This document shows, piece after piece, positions 1 through 8,193 of a stretch of 44,569 nt of DNA. Every line of letters starts with the position of its first letter. Within the stretch, counting starts at the first letter, position 1. The stretch is from an uncultured Lachnospiraceae bacterium (lineage in GTDB: Bacteria; Bacillota; Clostridia; Lachnospirales; Lachnospiraceae): contig CABUBX010000007.1 of NCBI GenBank assembly GCA_902489925.1, positions 1 through 44,569 on the forward strand, written 5' to 3'. The position numbers and the translations under genes were made by a program. The notes beneath the pieces were generated by a model, which was not told where the DNA came from, ran no database searches, and was given only the letters and a program-made list of their open reading frames with translations.

Positions 1-55
1 CCTGCGACCTCCTGATCCCAAATCAGGCGCTCTAGCCAAGCTGAGCCACACCCCG
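1..55 (-). tRNA. tRNA-Pro (anticodon TGG), 3' part cut by window edge
   Basis: Read on the minus strand the segment begins CGGGGTGTGGCTCAG, the usual start of a bacterial proline tRNA. It has a D-arm, and then an anticodon arm with CCTGA/TCAGG stems around the loop TTTGGGA, giving anticodon TGG at positions 20-18. The variable region follows and the T-arm and acceptor 3' strand lie beyond position 1. A near-perfect promoter sits upstream at 101-129. Confidence 0.93.
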
Positions 56-100
56 TCAGAAGCTTTTTTTGTTTTGCGCTCTGTCCTCAACGCAAGATAC

Positions 101-129
101 ATTATATTATAGACTTCCTCATATGTCAA
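101..129 (-). promoter_or_regulatory. Consensus sigma-A promoter of the tRNA-Pro gene
   Basis: On the minus strand TTGACA (129-124), a 17-nt spacer and TATAAT (106-101) match the sigma-A consensus at all twelve positions. The expected start is near position 94, about 40 nt before the mature tRNA 5' end. The 56-191 interval holds nothing else recognisable. Confidence 0.85.
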
Positions 130-191
130 CACCTTTTTTGAAATTTTTTTAATTTTTTTAAAATTTTCTACAATACACACTTTTCGTCGGC

Positions 192-674
192 TTAATAGTA
201 GTTGACAACCGCCTTTATTTCATCATTCTCATCGATTTCCATGATAATATACGACGGTCTTCTGTTTTCCTGACGAGGAAATGAAAGGCTTCCCGGATTC
301 AGACACCAAAAGTCCCCATTTCTTTCAATCAGCGGTCTGTGGGTATGTCCGAAGATGACAATATCACAGCCTCTGGATTTTGCTTCTTCTTCAATTCTCG
401 ATGTCCCAAAATTCACATAATAAAACTGCCCGTGACAAATAAACGCCTTATGCCGCTCTCCAAGGTAAATCACTTTTTCCCTTGGAAGCGATGAAAAGAA
501 ATCATTGTTGCCTGCGACCATCTCCACCGGACACGGCGCAATCGCTTCAATAAAATCTTCGCTGCCCTCAATATCTCCTAAATGTATAAGTAAATCTATC
601 GGAGGCACATATTCGAGTACACGTTCTAAATTCAGATTTTTTCCATGTGTATCACTGACAATGAGTATTTTCAT
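192..674 (-). CDS. YfcE/MJ0936-type metallophosphoesterase
   Basis: This 160-residue protein is a calcineurin-like phosphoesterase of the small YfcE/YsnB class, which hydrolyses phosphodiesters in the cytosol using two metal ions. The metal-site motifs appear in order: SDTHG near residue 7, HLGD near 32, GNND near 55, CHG near 80, and GHTH near 109. Length is normal for the family. The start is supported by AGAGGGA about 5-7 nt upstream. The gene follows the RdgB-like gene by 34 nt on the same strand, a common pairing in Firmicutes, so the two are probably co-transcribed. The physiological substrate cannot be told from sequence. Confidence 0.9.
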   Translation of the reverse strand: MKILIVSDTHGKNLNLERVLEYVPPIDLLIHLGDIEGSEDFIEAIAPCPVEMVAGNNDFFSSLPREKVIYLGERHKAFICHGQFYYVNFGTSRIEEEAKSRGCDIVIFGHTHRPLIERNGDFWCLNPGSLSFPRQENRRPSYIIMEIDENDEIKAVVNYY

Positions 675-708
675 ATTCTATCCCTCTGTATTCAAAGATT
701 TTTCATTG

Positions 709-1305
709 TTAAACAAGCCTTGGCGCAATCGCCTCAACAAGCGCCCTAAGCGCCTTGCCCCGATGACTGATTTCATTTTTCTTTTCAGGCGCAAGCTGAG
801 CGCTCATACAGCCGTATTCCGGCAAATAAAAAATCGGGTCATAGCCAAAGCCATTTCCCCCTGCAATTTCATGGCCTATAATACCTTCAATGACACCTCT
901 GCGTGTAGTCTCACTGCCATCAGGAAAAACTGCTGCCATGGCACAAACAAAGCGCGCAGTTCTCTTTTCATCCGGCACGCCACTGAGCTTATCGAGAATA
1001 TAATTATTTTTTGTATCATAATCTGTATCCTCGCCCAAAAACCTTGCCGAATAAATTCCCGGTGCTTTATTAAGATAATCAATCTCAAGCCCTGAATCAT
1101 CGGCAAGGACAATGTCACCCGTAAGCTTCATAATCGCCCTGGCTTTAATCAATGCATTTTCCTCAAAGGTATTTCCATCTTCCACGATATCTGTATCAAT
1201 ACCGGCTTCTTTCATAGAAACAACCTCCACCGGATACGCTTTTAGAATCATTCGTATTTCCCGCATCTTGCCTTCATTGCCCGTTGCAAAAATCACTCTT
1301 TTCAT
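709..1305 (-). CDS. rdgB: Non-canonical purine NTP pyrophosphatase (RdgB/HAM1)
   Basis: This 198-residue protein belongs to the RdgB/HAM1 family, which hydrolyses dITP, XTP and ITP to the monophosphate and so keeps deaminated purines out of DNA and RNA. It starts with the ATGNEGK substrate-binding motif and has DDSGLEID near residue 68, the APGIYSARF segment, the GYDPIFYLPEYG segment and the closing SHRGKALR motif. All are diagnostic and the length is typical. Its start lies 16 nt after the stop of the upstream papain-like gene, and the YfcE-like gene follows, so all may be on one transcript. Confidence 0.95.
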   Translation of the reverse strand: MKRVIFATGNEGKMREIRMILKAYPVEVVSMKEAGIDTDIVEDGNTFEENALIKARAIMKLTGDIVLADDSGLEIDYLNKAPGIYSARFLGEDTDYDTKNNYILDKLSGVPDEKRTARFVCAMAAVFPDGSETTRRGVIEGIIGHEIAGGNGFGYDPIFYLPEYGCMSAQLAPEKKNEISHRGKALRALVEAIAPRLV

Positions 1306-1321
1306 CTCTTATATACCTCGC

Positions 1322-3016
1322 TTACTTTATCTCATCTGTAAATGCCTTTAAACATAAATTACAATCATAGCTTTCCTCGGCGCTCTGCCAGTATTTCCCA
1401 TTGTAGCTGATATAGCCCTCGCCGTCACTGATATCAGCGTCAAATTCCCCATTTTCGCCGTCATATTCAATAGCTACCGGATGTACGGCATCCTTTGTTA
1501 CAATCTTTACAATCACCGCAAAATCGCCCGAAACAGCAATATTTGCATCAAACGGTATCGTATAATAGCCGGCATCCTCTATGAAGCCGCTTTTTATAAA
1601 CTGACCTTCATCAAGATTGTTCTGTGAGGCATGCTCATTGACCATATACACCTCATAGCAGGTATCCGGCGCTGTCGCATAAAAAGACACTGCCTTCAAC
1701 GCCTGAGCGCTGTCGGCATAATATTTATTGGCAAAATAGGCAAACGGCTCATTATAGCCGATAGCGCCTATCCATCCAAGGTCATCGCTTTGATAGATAT
1801 TATCATAATTATCCGCAGGCTCGACCCGCGTATATACCATATTATTCATACCGATGTTTTTGTCCTCATAGGATATATAAAAACAGCCGTCATCGCCAAA
1901 TTCCTGTCCCCAGCTGTTCTGACAAATAAATGCACCGTCCATCTCCGGTTTATGATTAAAATTTTCCTTCGAATAATCATCATCCCAGCCAATAATGATA
2001 ACATCATGATTCGCTGTCGCATTCCCATTATAAAAATACCCTGAAGCTTCGGCATTATAAAACTCCGAGTCCATATTTGAAATTTCAATGTCCGAATAAA
2101 ATGAGCTTTGGACTGCCCCATAATTTAAAATCATGCGCTTAATCTTCTCATAATCCTTTGAGCCAATATTTACAGCCTCCTGAAGATGACGCACGGCTTT
2201 AAGCTTTTCATCCGTCACATTGTCGCCATAAGGGTCCTCCGCCTCATATACCGGACCTTTCCATGAAGCCATATAAGCCAGCGCGATATTATAATCGCCG
2301 CCGTCATTTTGAGAAATATTAAAGCCGTTGAGCATGGACATATGGTCAACCGCAAAGCTTTCCGAATACTCCGGCAAAAGACTTGACTCAATTGCAGATA
2401 AGGCCGCAAACGCCCAGCATGTCCCGAGATTTCCCTGACTTCGCGCCGGCATAACGCGCCCTTCACTGCGCAAATCAAATTTTTTCGGCAATGACGCCGC
2501 CTCTGTCTTTGGCAGCATAACCGAAATTTTATGTTTATCCTCCTGCCACGAAAAATCCGCGCCAAGCAGCTCACTGACAGCCCGAATCCCAAGACATACT
2601 CTGTCTTCTTCGATTAAAACTGAATTTTCATAGAGCTTGTCACCCGAAAGTGTCCGAACAACATCGCTCTCATCCGTAAAATAAAATTCTTTACCGGATT
2701 TTTGAAGCTTGATTGTATGCGCATCAAGTCTTTCAATCTCACAGTTAAAAATGCGGCTCAATGTCCCGGCATCCGCCATCCACACAAGCTTATCCGTCAT
2801 AAATATCTCCGGTGCCGGCTCTTTATGAATCTTTTCATCATTCACCAAAATATCCACAGTCTCACTGTTTATGGCATCCGCCTTCTTCACACCGTAAGCG
2901 GCAGAAATAGCTTCGGCTGCCTTTTGTGACACATTTTTAGTCAAACCGCCAAAATACAAAGCACAGCCAATGCCTGCCACAAGCACAACTGCAGCCAATT
3001 TTTTCAAAACTTTCAC
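1322..3016 (-). CDS. Membrane-anchored or secreted papain-family (C1) cysteine peptidase
   Basis: A 564-residue C1-family peptidase with a GTG start. Residues 5-25 form an uncleaved-looking signal or anchor helix. Residues about 50-168 resemble a copper-amine-oxidase-N/stalk domain. The papain-like core begins at FDLRSEG (180): oxyanion Gln194, nucleophile Cys200 (NLGTCWAFA), His337 (NHDVIIIGW) and Asn367 (CQNSWG) make a complete catalytic set. The C-terminal 150 residues resemble the 'lectin-like' beta domain often found after this peptidase type in Clostridia. AGGAG ends just before the TAA of the methyltransferase gene, and that TAA abuts this GTG directly, which points to translational coupling. 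The substrate is unknown; the protein should act outside the membrane. Confidence 0.85.
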   Translation of the reverse strand: MKVLKKLAAVVLVAGIGCALYFGGLTKNVSQKAAEAISAAYGVKKADAINSETVDILVNDEKIHKEPAPEIFMTDKLVWMADAGTLSRIFNCEIERLDAHTIKLQKSGKEFYFTDESDVVRTLSGDKLYENSVLIEEDRVCLGIRAVSELLGADFSWQEDKHKISVMLPKTEAASLPKKFDLRSEGRVMPARSQGNLGTCWAFAALSAIESSLLPEYSESFAVDHMSMLNGFNISQNDGGDYNIALAYMASWKGPVYEAEDPYGDNVTDEKLKAVRHLQEAVNIGSKDYEKIKRMILNYGAVQSSFYSDIEISNMDSEFYNAEASGYFYNGNATANHDVIIIGWDDDYSKENFNHKPEMDGAFICQNSWGQEFGDDGCFYISYEDKNIGMNNMVYTRVEPADNYDNIYQSDDLGWIGAIGYNEPFAYFANKYYADSAQALKAVSFYATAPDTCYEVYMVNEHASQNNLDEGQFIKSGFIEDAGYYTIPFDANIAVSGDFAVIVKIVTKDAVHPVAIEYDGENGEFDADISDGEGYISYNGKYWQSAEESYDCNLCLKAFTDEIK

Positions 3017-4174
3017 TTAAATCTCCTGTCTTTTAAGCTTTGGAGGCTTAGGACCCAGAAACTGATAAATATAAGTCTTAATCATACCATTATAAATTTT
3101 TCTGTTTTTGTCCGCTTTACGCCCGATATACCGAGGTGCGTCCTCATAGGATGTCAATATGTAAAAGGACCAGCTATCTAACGCTTCAAAGGCTCTGCCC
3201 ATTTCCTGATACAGCTGCGGAAGTGCCGCCTTTTCTTCCAGTCGTTCTCCGTATGGCGGATTTGTAATGACAAAACCGTATTTTTTCGGATGTCTGAGTT
3301 CGCTGACCGGGCGCTGCTGAAAATGAATCAGCTTGTCTACGCCGGCATCCTTTGCATTCTGACGCGCATACTTAATGACTTCTCCATCTATATCATACCC
3401 TTGTATATCACCGACAGCGCTTAAATCAATCATGTCATTGGCTTCGTCAACCGCATCATACCATAAGCCCGGCGCAAAGAGATGTTTCCAGTTTTGTGCT
3501 GTAAATGCCCTGTTCATGCCCGGTGCGATATTGGCGCCAATCATCGCTGCTTCAATCGGAAATGTACCGCTGCCGCAAAACGGGTCAACAAGTATTCTGT
3601 CGGCACGCCACGGTGTAAGCATAATCATCGCCGCTGCCAAAGTCTCGGAAACCGGTGCCTTTGCCGTCATCTTTCTGTAGCCTCTTTTATGGAGGGATTC
3701 TCCCGTTGTATCCAAAGCAACTGTCACTTCATCTTTATAAATAAAAACACGCAGCGGATATTCATCTCCGTCCTCCTCAAACCATTGGATATGATAATGA
3801 TTTTTAAGTCTCTCAACAATCGCCTTCTTTACAATTGACTGTATATCCGATGAGCTAAAGAGCTTACTTTTTGCTGTAGAAGCCTTTTTCACCCAAAACT
3901 TTCCATTCTTTGGAATAATTTCTTCCCATGCAATTTGCTTCACGCCCTGAAACAATTCTTCAAAGCTCTCCGCCTTAAAACGTCCTAACGTTAAAAGTAT
4001 TCGCTCAGCCGAGCGCAGGAAAATGTTGGCTCTGACAACAGCCTCCGCATCACCTAAAAATGTTACTCGCCCATCCTCTACCTGTTTAATATCATAGCCT
4101 AAATCGTAAATCTCCCGTTTCAATACGGCTTCCATGCCAAAGTGGCACGGTGCTGTAATTTCATATAATTTCAT
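3017..4174 (-). CDS. THUMP-domain class I RNA methyltransferase (RlmL/YpsC-like)
   Basis: This 385-residue protein has a ferredoxin-like N-terminus and THUMP region (residues about 1-160) followed by a Rossmann methyltransferase of the UPF0020/RlmK-L type. Visible motifs are VDPFCGSGTFPIEAA (SAM site) and NPPYGERL (N2-guanine methyltransferase signature). The closest well-known role is 23S rRNA guanine-N2 methylation. The start MKLYEITAPC matches how the family usually begins. Its Shine-Dalgarno is unusually far away and separated by a hairpin (see 4175-4212). The stop codon is joined directly to the GTG start of the peptidase gene. Confidence 0.9.
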   Translation of the reverse strand: MKLYEITAPCHFGMEAVLKREIYDLGYDIKQVEDGRVTFLGDAEAVVRANIFLRSAERILLTLGRFKAESFEELFQGVKQIAWEEIIPKNGKFWVKKASTAKSKLFSSSDIQSIVKKAIVERLKNHYHIQWFEEDGDEYPLRVFIYKDEVTVALDTTGESLHKRGYRKMTAKAPVSETLAAAMIMLTPWRADRILVDPFCGSGTFPIEAAMIGANIAPGMNRAFTAQNWKHLFAPGLWYDAVDEANDMIDLSAVGDIQGYDIDGEVIKYARQNAKDAGVDKLIHFQQRPVSELRHPKKYGFVITNPPYGERLEEKAALPQLYQEMGRAFEALDSWSFYILTSYEDAPRYIGRKADKNRKIYNGMIKTYIYQFLGPKPPKLKRQEI

Positions 4175-4212
4175 CTATGTAATATGGCCCAAAATAAAGG
4201 CCATATCTCCTT
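4175..4212 (-). promoter_or_regulatory. Structured ribosome-binding region: distant Shine-Dalgarno with intervening hairpin
   Basis: On the minus strand AAGGAG (4212-4207) is followed at once by an 8-bp hairpin, ATATGGCC (4206-4199) and GGCCATAT (4189-4182), with a 9-nt loop. Seven nucleotides then lead to the ATG at 4174. The linear spacing of 32 nt is far too long, but folding leaves 7 nt. A nine-codon reading frame (ATG at 4204, TAG at 4177-4175) lies inside and is in frame with the methyltransferase gene. Its ATG is only 2 nt from GGAG, so it would be poorly placed for initiation. Confidence 0.6.
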
Positions 4213-4229
4213 TCCTTGTATGTTCAGAT

Positions 4230-4538
4230 TTAGTATAACCTTTTTTTTTGCTGCCCGCAAGCGAAAAATCCGCCGGCTGCGCTTAATGCCTCCCATCCGT
4301 TTTCCGCCATTTCCCGGGCAGCTATAAGGCTTGTTCCGCCATGCTCGCAATAGAGCACATAAATCTTATTTTTCGGCAGCATTTTATAATCCGACATAAA
4401 AATACGATACGGCATATTAAGAGCCCCCGGTATGTGATTTTCCCGATATGCCATTTCATCTCTCAAATCGATAATGACATAATCTGCCAGCTTGGCATAA
4501 AAGTAAAGCTTTCCTGCCGGAATTATCCCAAACCCCAT
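4230..4538 (-). CDS. Single-domain rhodanese-like protein
   Basis: This 102-residue protein is a lone rhodanese domain, a fold that carries persulfide sulfur on a catalytic cysteine. It shows the VIIDLRDEMAYRENHIPGALNMPY segment (residues 21-44) and the active-site loop YCEHGGTS with Cys64. There is no second domain and no clear signal peptide; the hydrophobic residues 10-25 are part of the fold. GAGGGA precedes the ATG by 6 nt. The last codons read through nine consecutive A, a slippage-prone tract. The sulfur donor and acceptor are not known. Confidence 0.8.
   Translation of the reverse strand: MGFGIIPAGKLYFYAKLADYVIIDLRDEMAYRENHIPGALNMPYRIFMSDYKMLPKNKIYVLYCEHGGTSLIAAREMAENGWEALSAAGGFFACGQQKKRLY
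4232..4260 (-). promoter_or_regulatory. Candidate promoter for the methyltransferase-peptidase unit
   Basis: On the minus strand TTGCGG (4260-4255), a 17-nt spacer containing a run of nine A, and TATACT (4237-4232) lie across the end of the rhodanese gene. The -10 overlaps that gene's stop codon. The expected start near 4225 would place the whole SD-hairpin in the leader. The -35 is weak. Confidence 0.5.
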
Positions 4539-4598
4539 ATAAATCCCTCTATTCTCTATTATATATGCTTCTGCTTTATTTTATGCCAAAAATATGTA

Positions 4599-4624
4599 AA
4601 AGCCCACCGAAACCGATGAGCTTT
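4599..4624 (-). terminator. Intrinsic terminator after the 53-residue gene
   Basis: On the minus strand AAAGCTCATCG, a short loop and CGGTGGGCTTT form an 11-bp stem with two G-U pairs, followed by a T-rich stretch (ACATATTTTT). It lies 6 nt after the stop codon of the small gene. Confidence 0.7.
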
Positions 4625-4630
4625 TTCAAA

Positions 4631-4792
4631 TTAATAATTTTTGCAATTTGTCGCTTCGTCTGTGCAGTCTGATGCTTTATTTGAAGCCTTGCTTTTGGAT
4701 GCTGCATTTTTTGCATTGGATGCATGAGCTGCGCTGCGCATACTGTCAGATGCTTTGTTTGTCTCTTTGTTCTGTGCGTAATTTTTTGCCAT
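4631..4792 (-). CDS. Small Asn/Lys/Ser/Ala-rich protein of unknown function (53 residues)
   Basis: Starting MAKNYAQNKETNK and ending EATNCKNY, this 53-residue reading frame is almost entirely A, N, K, S, T and D, with two cysteines near the C-terminus and no hydrophobic segment. The start is decided by GGAGG 8 nt upstream of the ATG at 4792; an overlapping longer frame from 4797 would put its ATG only 3 nt from the same site and gives an unlikely protein. A GCACT/AGTGC palindrome (4808-4819) lies just upstream of the ribosome site and an intrinsic terminator follows, so it looks like a stand-alone gene. I do not recognise the family. The composition recalls other low-complexity small proteins of Clostridia, possibly nucleic-acid- or spore-related, but this is only a guess. 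Confidence 0.7.
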   Translation of the reverse strand: MAKNYAQNKETNKASDSMRSAAHASNAKNAASKSKASNKASDCTDEATNCKNY

Positions 4793-4854
4793 GTCATTTA
4801 CCTCCTTGCACTTTAGTGCCCTATTATCATTCCCGGAAATGACACATCTTATTC

Positions 4855-5418
4855 TTAATAGCCCTTTTTCAAAAGTACTTTTTTTATATAAGCAAACGTA
4901 TATGCTTCCCCGCGAGCCGAAAGCATCTTTAAAATTTTATAAAGCAGCGCTCTTGTCTGAGGATGAATGGTAATATATTCTTTCGTCCGCTCATAGTATT
5001 CCAAAGGGGCACTGTCCGTATAAGCCTCTTTTTTATAAACCTTAGATGCGGCAATTCTATCCATCACCATCTCTGCCACATACTTTGCCGGCATTTTCAC
5101 ACCGACAACGCCATTTTCCCTGTGATGTCCGTCCACATCTGTCCAATACTCGTAATGATGCTTATTTCTGCCTTTATGATGAAGCCATGCCTCGGAATAG
5201 CCCAAATGCTCTCTTTCCGCCGCATTTGGGCTTCGCGTGCCCTGATAATATATGACACCGGTTTTAAACTCCTGCCATGTATATTTGGACATATCATGCA
5301 AAAGCCCCTGCTTATACAGACCAACCTTAAAACAGCCCTCCATCACAAGCTTTTTATGCTTTGTAATTGTATAGAAATGTCCGACCGCATTTTTCAAAAG
5401 CTTAAAATAATCTGTCAC
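4855..5418 (-). CDS. DUF5662 family protein
   Basis: A 187-residue cytosolic protein resembling DUF5662. It is rich in His/Asp motifs: LLHDMSKYTW near residue 40, EAWLHHKGRNKHHYEYW near 75, and DGHH near 98, reminiscent of an HD-type metal site. Biochemical function is unknown to me. The start is chosen as GTG at 5418 because GGAGG lies 8 nt upstream; an ATG five codons earlier (5433) has only AAAGG directly against it. It lies 41 nt downstream of galK on the same strand, so it may be co-transcribed, although no functional link is obvious. Confidence 0.72.
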   Translation of the reverse strand: MTDYFKLLKNAVGHFYTITKHKKLVMEGCFKVGLYKQGLLHDMSKYTWQEFKTGVIYYQGTRSPNAAEREHLGYSEAWLHHKGRNKHHYEYWTDVDGHHRENGVVGVKMPAKYVAEMVMDRIAASKVYKKEAYTDSAPLEYYERTKEYITIHPQTRALLYKILKMLSARGEAYTFAYIKKVLLKKGY

Positions 5419-5459
5419 AAATCTGTCCTCCATCCTTTATAACAGGCACATTGAATACA

Positions 5460-6626
5460 TCAATGAAGCTGTCTTGGACCATCGCCGATTTCTACAACAT
5501 AAAAATCTGCGTCATAGCCGATTTTTTCTTTATATTCTTTTCCGACATTTTCAATGAACGCCTCTACCGCATCATCTTGTACAAGCGCTACTGTACAGCC
5601 GCCAAATCCAGCGCCCGTCATTCTTGCGCCGATAACCCCCGGCTGCTTCCATGCAGTCTCAACCAGTGTATCCAGCTCTTTTCCGGTCACTTCATAATCA
5701 TCTCTCAAAGATACATGGGACATATTCATAAGCTGTCCGAATAATACAATATTATCAGCTTTCAGTGCATTGACTGCCTGAATTGTTCTCTGATTTTCGC
5801 TGACAGCATGTTTTGCACGTTTTTGACGTACTTCACTCTTAATCGCTGATTTTACGGCTTCAAACTCAATTTCTGTCAGTTCACCAAGGGATTTTACATC
5901 CTTGACTGTCTGGATTTCTCTTAAAGCTCTCTCACATTCCGCACGACGCTCATTGTACTTGGAATCTCCAAGACCACGCTTTTTATTTGTATTGCCGATA
6001 ACAATTTTTGCACCTTCAAGCTTCACCGGTGCATACTCATAATCTAACGTTGCTGTATCAAGAAAAATTGCATGATTTTCCTTGCCCATAGCAATAGCAA
6101 ACTGGTCCATAATTCCACAGTTGACGCCGACAAACTTATTTTCCGCCAGCTGACTGTATATGGAGGCATGAATCATATCCACATCAAAGCCAAACATATC
6201 AATAATAATCTTACTTGTAAGAATTTCAAGGGATGCTGATGAAGATAAGCCTGAACCGTTCGGAATTGTTCCTAAGCAAAGGAAATCCATACCGCTTGTG
6301 ACTTCATAGCCATTTTCTTTAAATGCCCAAATAACACCCATCGGATAATTTGTCCAGTTATTTTCCTTTTTATATACCAAATCATTGATGGAAGTTTCAT
6401 AAATGCCGAATTTTTCAAAATTCAGTGAGAAAAAACGCATTTTATCATCTGCTCTTTTACGGACAACGCCGTATGTGCCGATAGTAAGCGCACATGGAAA
6501 CACATGACCGCCATTGTAATCTGTATGCTCACCGATTAAGTTTACACGTCCCGGCGCAAAAAAAGTAAGAATTTCTCCTCCATCTCCAAATTTTTCAATA
6601 AATGCCTTTTTTAACTTCTCTACCAT
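5460..6626 (-). CDS. galK: Galactokinase
   Basis: This 388-residue GHMP kinase phosphorylates alpha-D-galactose to galactose-1-phosphate with ATP in the Leloir pathway. It has the galactokinase signature GRVNLIGEHTDYNGG (residues about 26-40), the ATP loop PNGSGLSSSASLE (near 122), the base region VNCGIMDQFAIAMG (near 168), and the C-terminal GARMTGAGFGGCTVAL motif. Length is typical. GGGAGG lies 9 nt upstream of the ATG. It follows galT by 16 nt, so the two form an operon that reads away from the AraC-type gene. Confidence 0.97.
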   Translation of the reverse strand: MVEKLKKAFIEKFGDGGEILTFFAPGRVNLIGEHTDYNGGHVFPCALTIGTYGVVRKRADDKMRFFSLNFEKFGIYETSINDLVYKKENNWTNYPMGVIWAFKENGYEVTSGMDFLCLGTIPNGSGLSSSASLEILTSKIIIDMFGFDVDMIHASIYSQLAENKFVGVNCGIMDQFAIAMGKENHAIFLDTATLDYEYAPVKLEGAKIVIGNTNKKRGLGDSKYNERRAECERALREIQTVKDVKSLGELTEIEFEAVKSAIKSEVRQKRAKHAVSENQRTIQAVNALKADNIVLFGQLMNMSHVSLRDDYEVTGKELDTLVETAWKQPGVIGARMTGAGFGGCTVALVQDDAVEAFIENVGKEYKEKIGYDADFYVVEIGDGPRQLH

Positions 6627-6642
6627 ATTTTGATTCCTCCCT

Positions 6643-8145
6643 TTAAATCTGTGCTGTAAATTTTAAAAATGCAGCCTTACCTTCATCATTTCTCTTATAA
6701 ACGCCAGCCTGCTCAAGAATTGAAGCAAAAACAAGCCCAATCTCGTCATTAAAAATATCATCGATATTTTCTGCATTTATATTATCATACTTTTCTTTAA
6801 TTTCTTCAACCCATTCTGCGTGTTTGGCGATATTTTCTTCATCTGCAACATTTTTTCCTGCAAGAATACAGTCCTTAACCTGCTGCATTTCTGTTTTAAG
6901 TCGTGCCGGAAGCACCGCAAGTCCCATAACTTCAATAAGCCCGATGTTTTCCTTCTTAATATGATGGTACTCTTTATGAGGATGATACAAGCCATCCGGA
7001 CATTCTTCTGTCGTAATGTTATTTCTGAGGACTAAATCCATCTCATACAAATCGCCGCGGCGTCTCGCAATCGGTGTAATTGTATTATGAGGCACGCCAT
7101 CTGTCTCCGCAAAAATATATGCGTCCGCATCTGTATAAACACGCCAGCTCTTTAAAATTTTATCTGCCAAGTCAGCAAGATGCTCTTTATTTTCATGGCG
7201 AATTCTAATTACAGACATCGGCCACTTTACAATTCCTGCCTCAACATCCTCAAAGCCTTTGATTTTCACTTCTGTTTCAACCGGAGCCTTTGCCATGGCA
7301 AATTCATAGCAGCCGCCCTGAAAATGGTCGTGTGTCAAAATAGAACCGCCAACGATTGGAAGGTCTGCATTAGAGCCGATAAAATAATGCGGAAATTTTG
7401 TCACAAAATCAAACAGCTTCATAAATGCGCTTCTGTCAATTTTCATTGGGATATGCTCGCTGTTAAAGGCGATACAATGTTCATTATAATAAACATATGG
7501 TGAATACTGCATAAAAAACTTTTCATTGTTCAATTCCATAGGAATAACACGATGATTTTGTCTTGCAGGATGATTCATTCTTCCGGCATAACCTTCATTT
7601 TCTTTGCATAAAAGACACTTAGGATACGAGCTTTGCTTTGCGTTAAGTGCTGCCGCAATTGCTTTAGGGTCTTTCTCCGGCTTTGAAAGATTAATTGTCA
7701 TGTCGATATCGCCATACGCTGTCTTTGTTACCCACTTCATGTCCTTTTTAATTCTGTATCTGCGGATATAATCGGAGTCCTGACTCAATTTATAGTAATA
7801 ATCTGCCGCTTCCTTTGGGCTTTTTTCATATTTTTCGTTAAATGTCTTGATAACTTCGCTCGGTCTCGGCATTAACAGTCCCATGATTTTTGTATCAAAC
7901 AAGTCTCTGCTTGTCACATCATCACTTTCCATAATACCTGCTTCGTATGCATAATCGAGCATCTCTTTTAAAATAACCTCAAGTTCAGCCTCATCCTTCA
8001 TCGCCTCAAGGGCATCGTCTGAGATTTCATCAAGCTGAAACAGCTCTAAAAGTCTGTTCACTGTGTAAATCGCATCCTCCTGTAAGATTAACCCACAGTT
8101 TAAAGCATAGCCTGTAAGACGGCAAATATTTTCCTGAATTGTCAT
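6643..8145 (-). CDS. galT: UDP-glucose--hexose-1-phosphate uridylyltransferase, class II
   Basis: This 500-residue protein is the Firmicutes-type (class II) GalT, which exchanges galactose-1-phosphate with UDP-glucose. It has SSYPKCLLCKENEGYAGR near residue 170, the PVVGGSI-like stretch PIVGGSILTHDHFQGG with the catalytic His region near 270, and the conserved LYHPHKEYHHIKKENIGLIEVMGLAVLPARL block. The start is set at MTIQEN (8145) because AGGAGG lies 7 nt upstream; an in-frame ATG nine codons earlier has no ribosome site. No galE or mutarotase is present in the window. A promoter is visible at 8250-8278. Confidence 0.96.
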   Translation of the reverse strand: MTIQENICRLTGYALNCGLILQEDAIYTVNRLLELFQLDEISDDALEAMKDEAELEVILKEMLDYAYEAGIMESDDVTSRDLFDTKIMGLLMPRPSEVIKTFNEKYEKSPKEAADYYYKLSQDSDYIRRYRIKKDMKWVTKTAYGDIDMTINLSKPEKDPKAIAAALNAKQSSYPKCLLCKENEGYAGRMNHPARQNHRVIPMELNNEKFFMQYSPYVYYNEHCIAFNSEHIPMKIDRSAFMKLFDFVTKFPHYFIGSNADLPIVGGSILTHDHFQGGCYEFAMAKAPVETEVKIKGFEDVEAGIVKWPMSVIRIRHENKEHLADLADKILKSWRVYTDADAYIFAETDGVPHNTITPIARRRGDLYEMDLVLRNNITTEECPDGLYHPHKEYHHIKKENIGLIEVMGLAVLPARLKTEMQQVKDCILAGKNVADEENIAKHAEWVEEIKEKYDNINAENIDDIFNDEIGLVFASILEQAGVYKRNDEGKAAFLKFTAQI

Positions 8146-8193
8146 TTCAAGTCCTCCTTTGGTATTTTTCACAAAACCATACCTTCTGTTTTA

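Noticed and set aside
505..1095. Long open frame on the plus strand opposite the YfcE-like and RdgB-like genes
   Set aside because: It lies entirely antisense to two well-supported genes, has no ribosome site and an implausible composition.
4576..4797. A 73-codon frame overlapping the 53-residue gene
   Set aside because: Its ATG is only 3 nt from the GGAGG, it runs through the terminator, and its product is rich in Gln/His/Lys in an unlikely order; the frame starting at 4792 has correct spacing and a clean end before the terminator.
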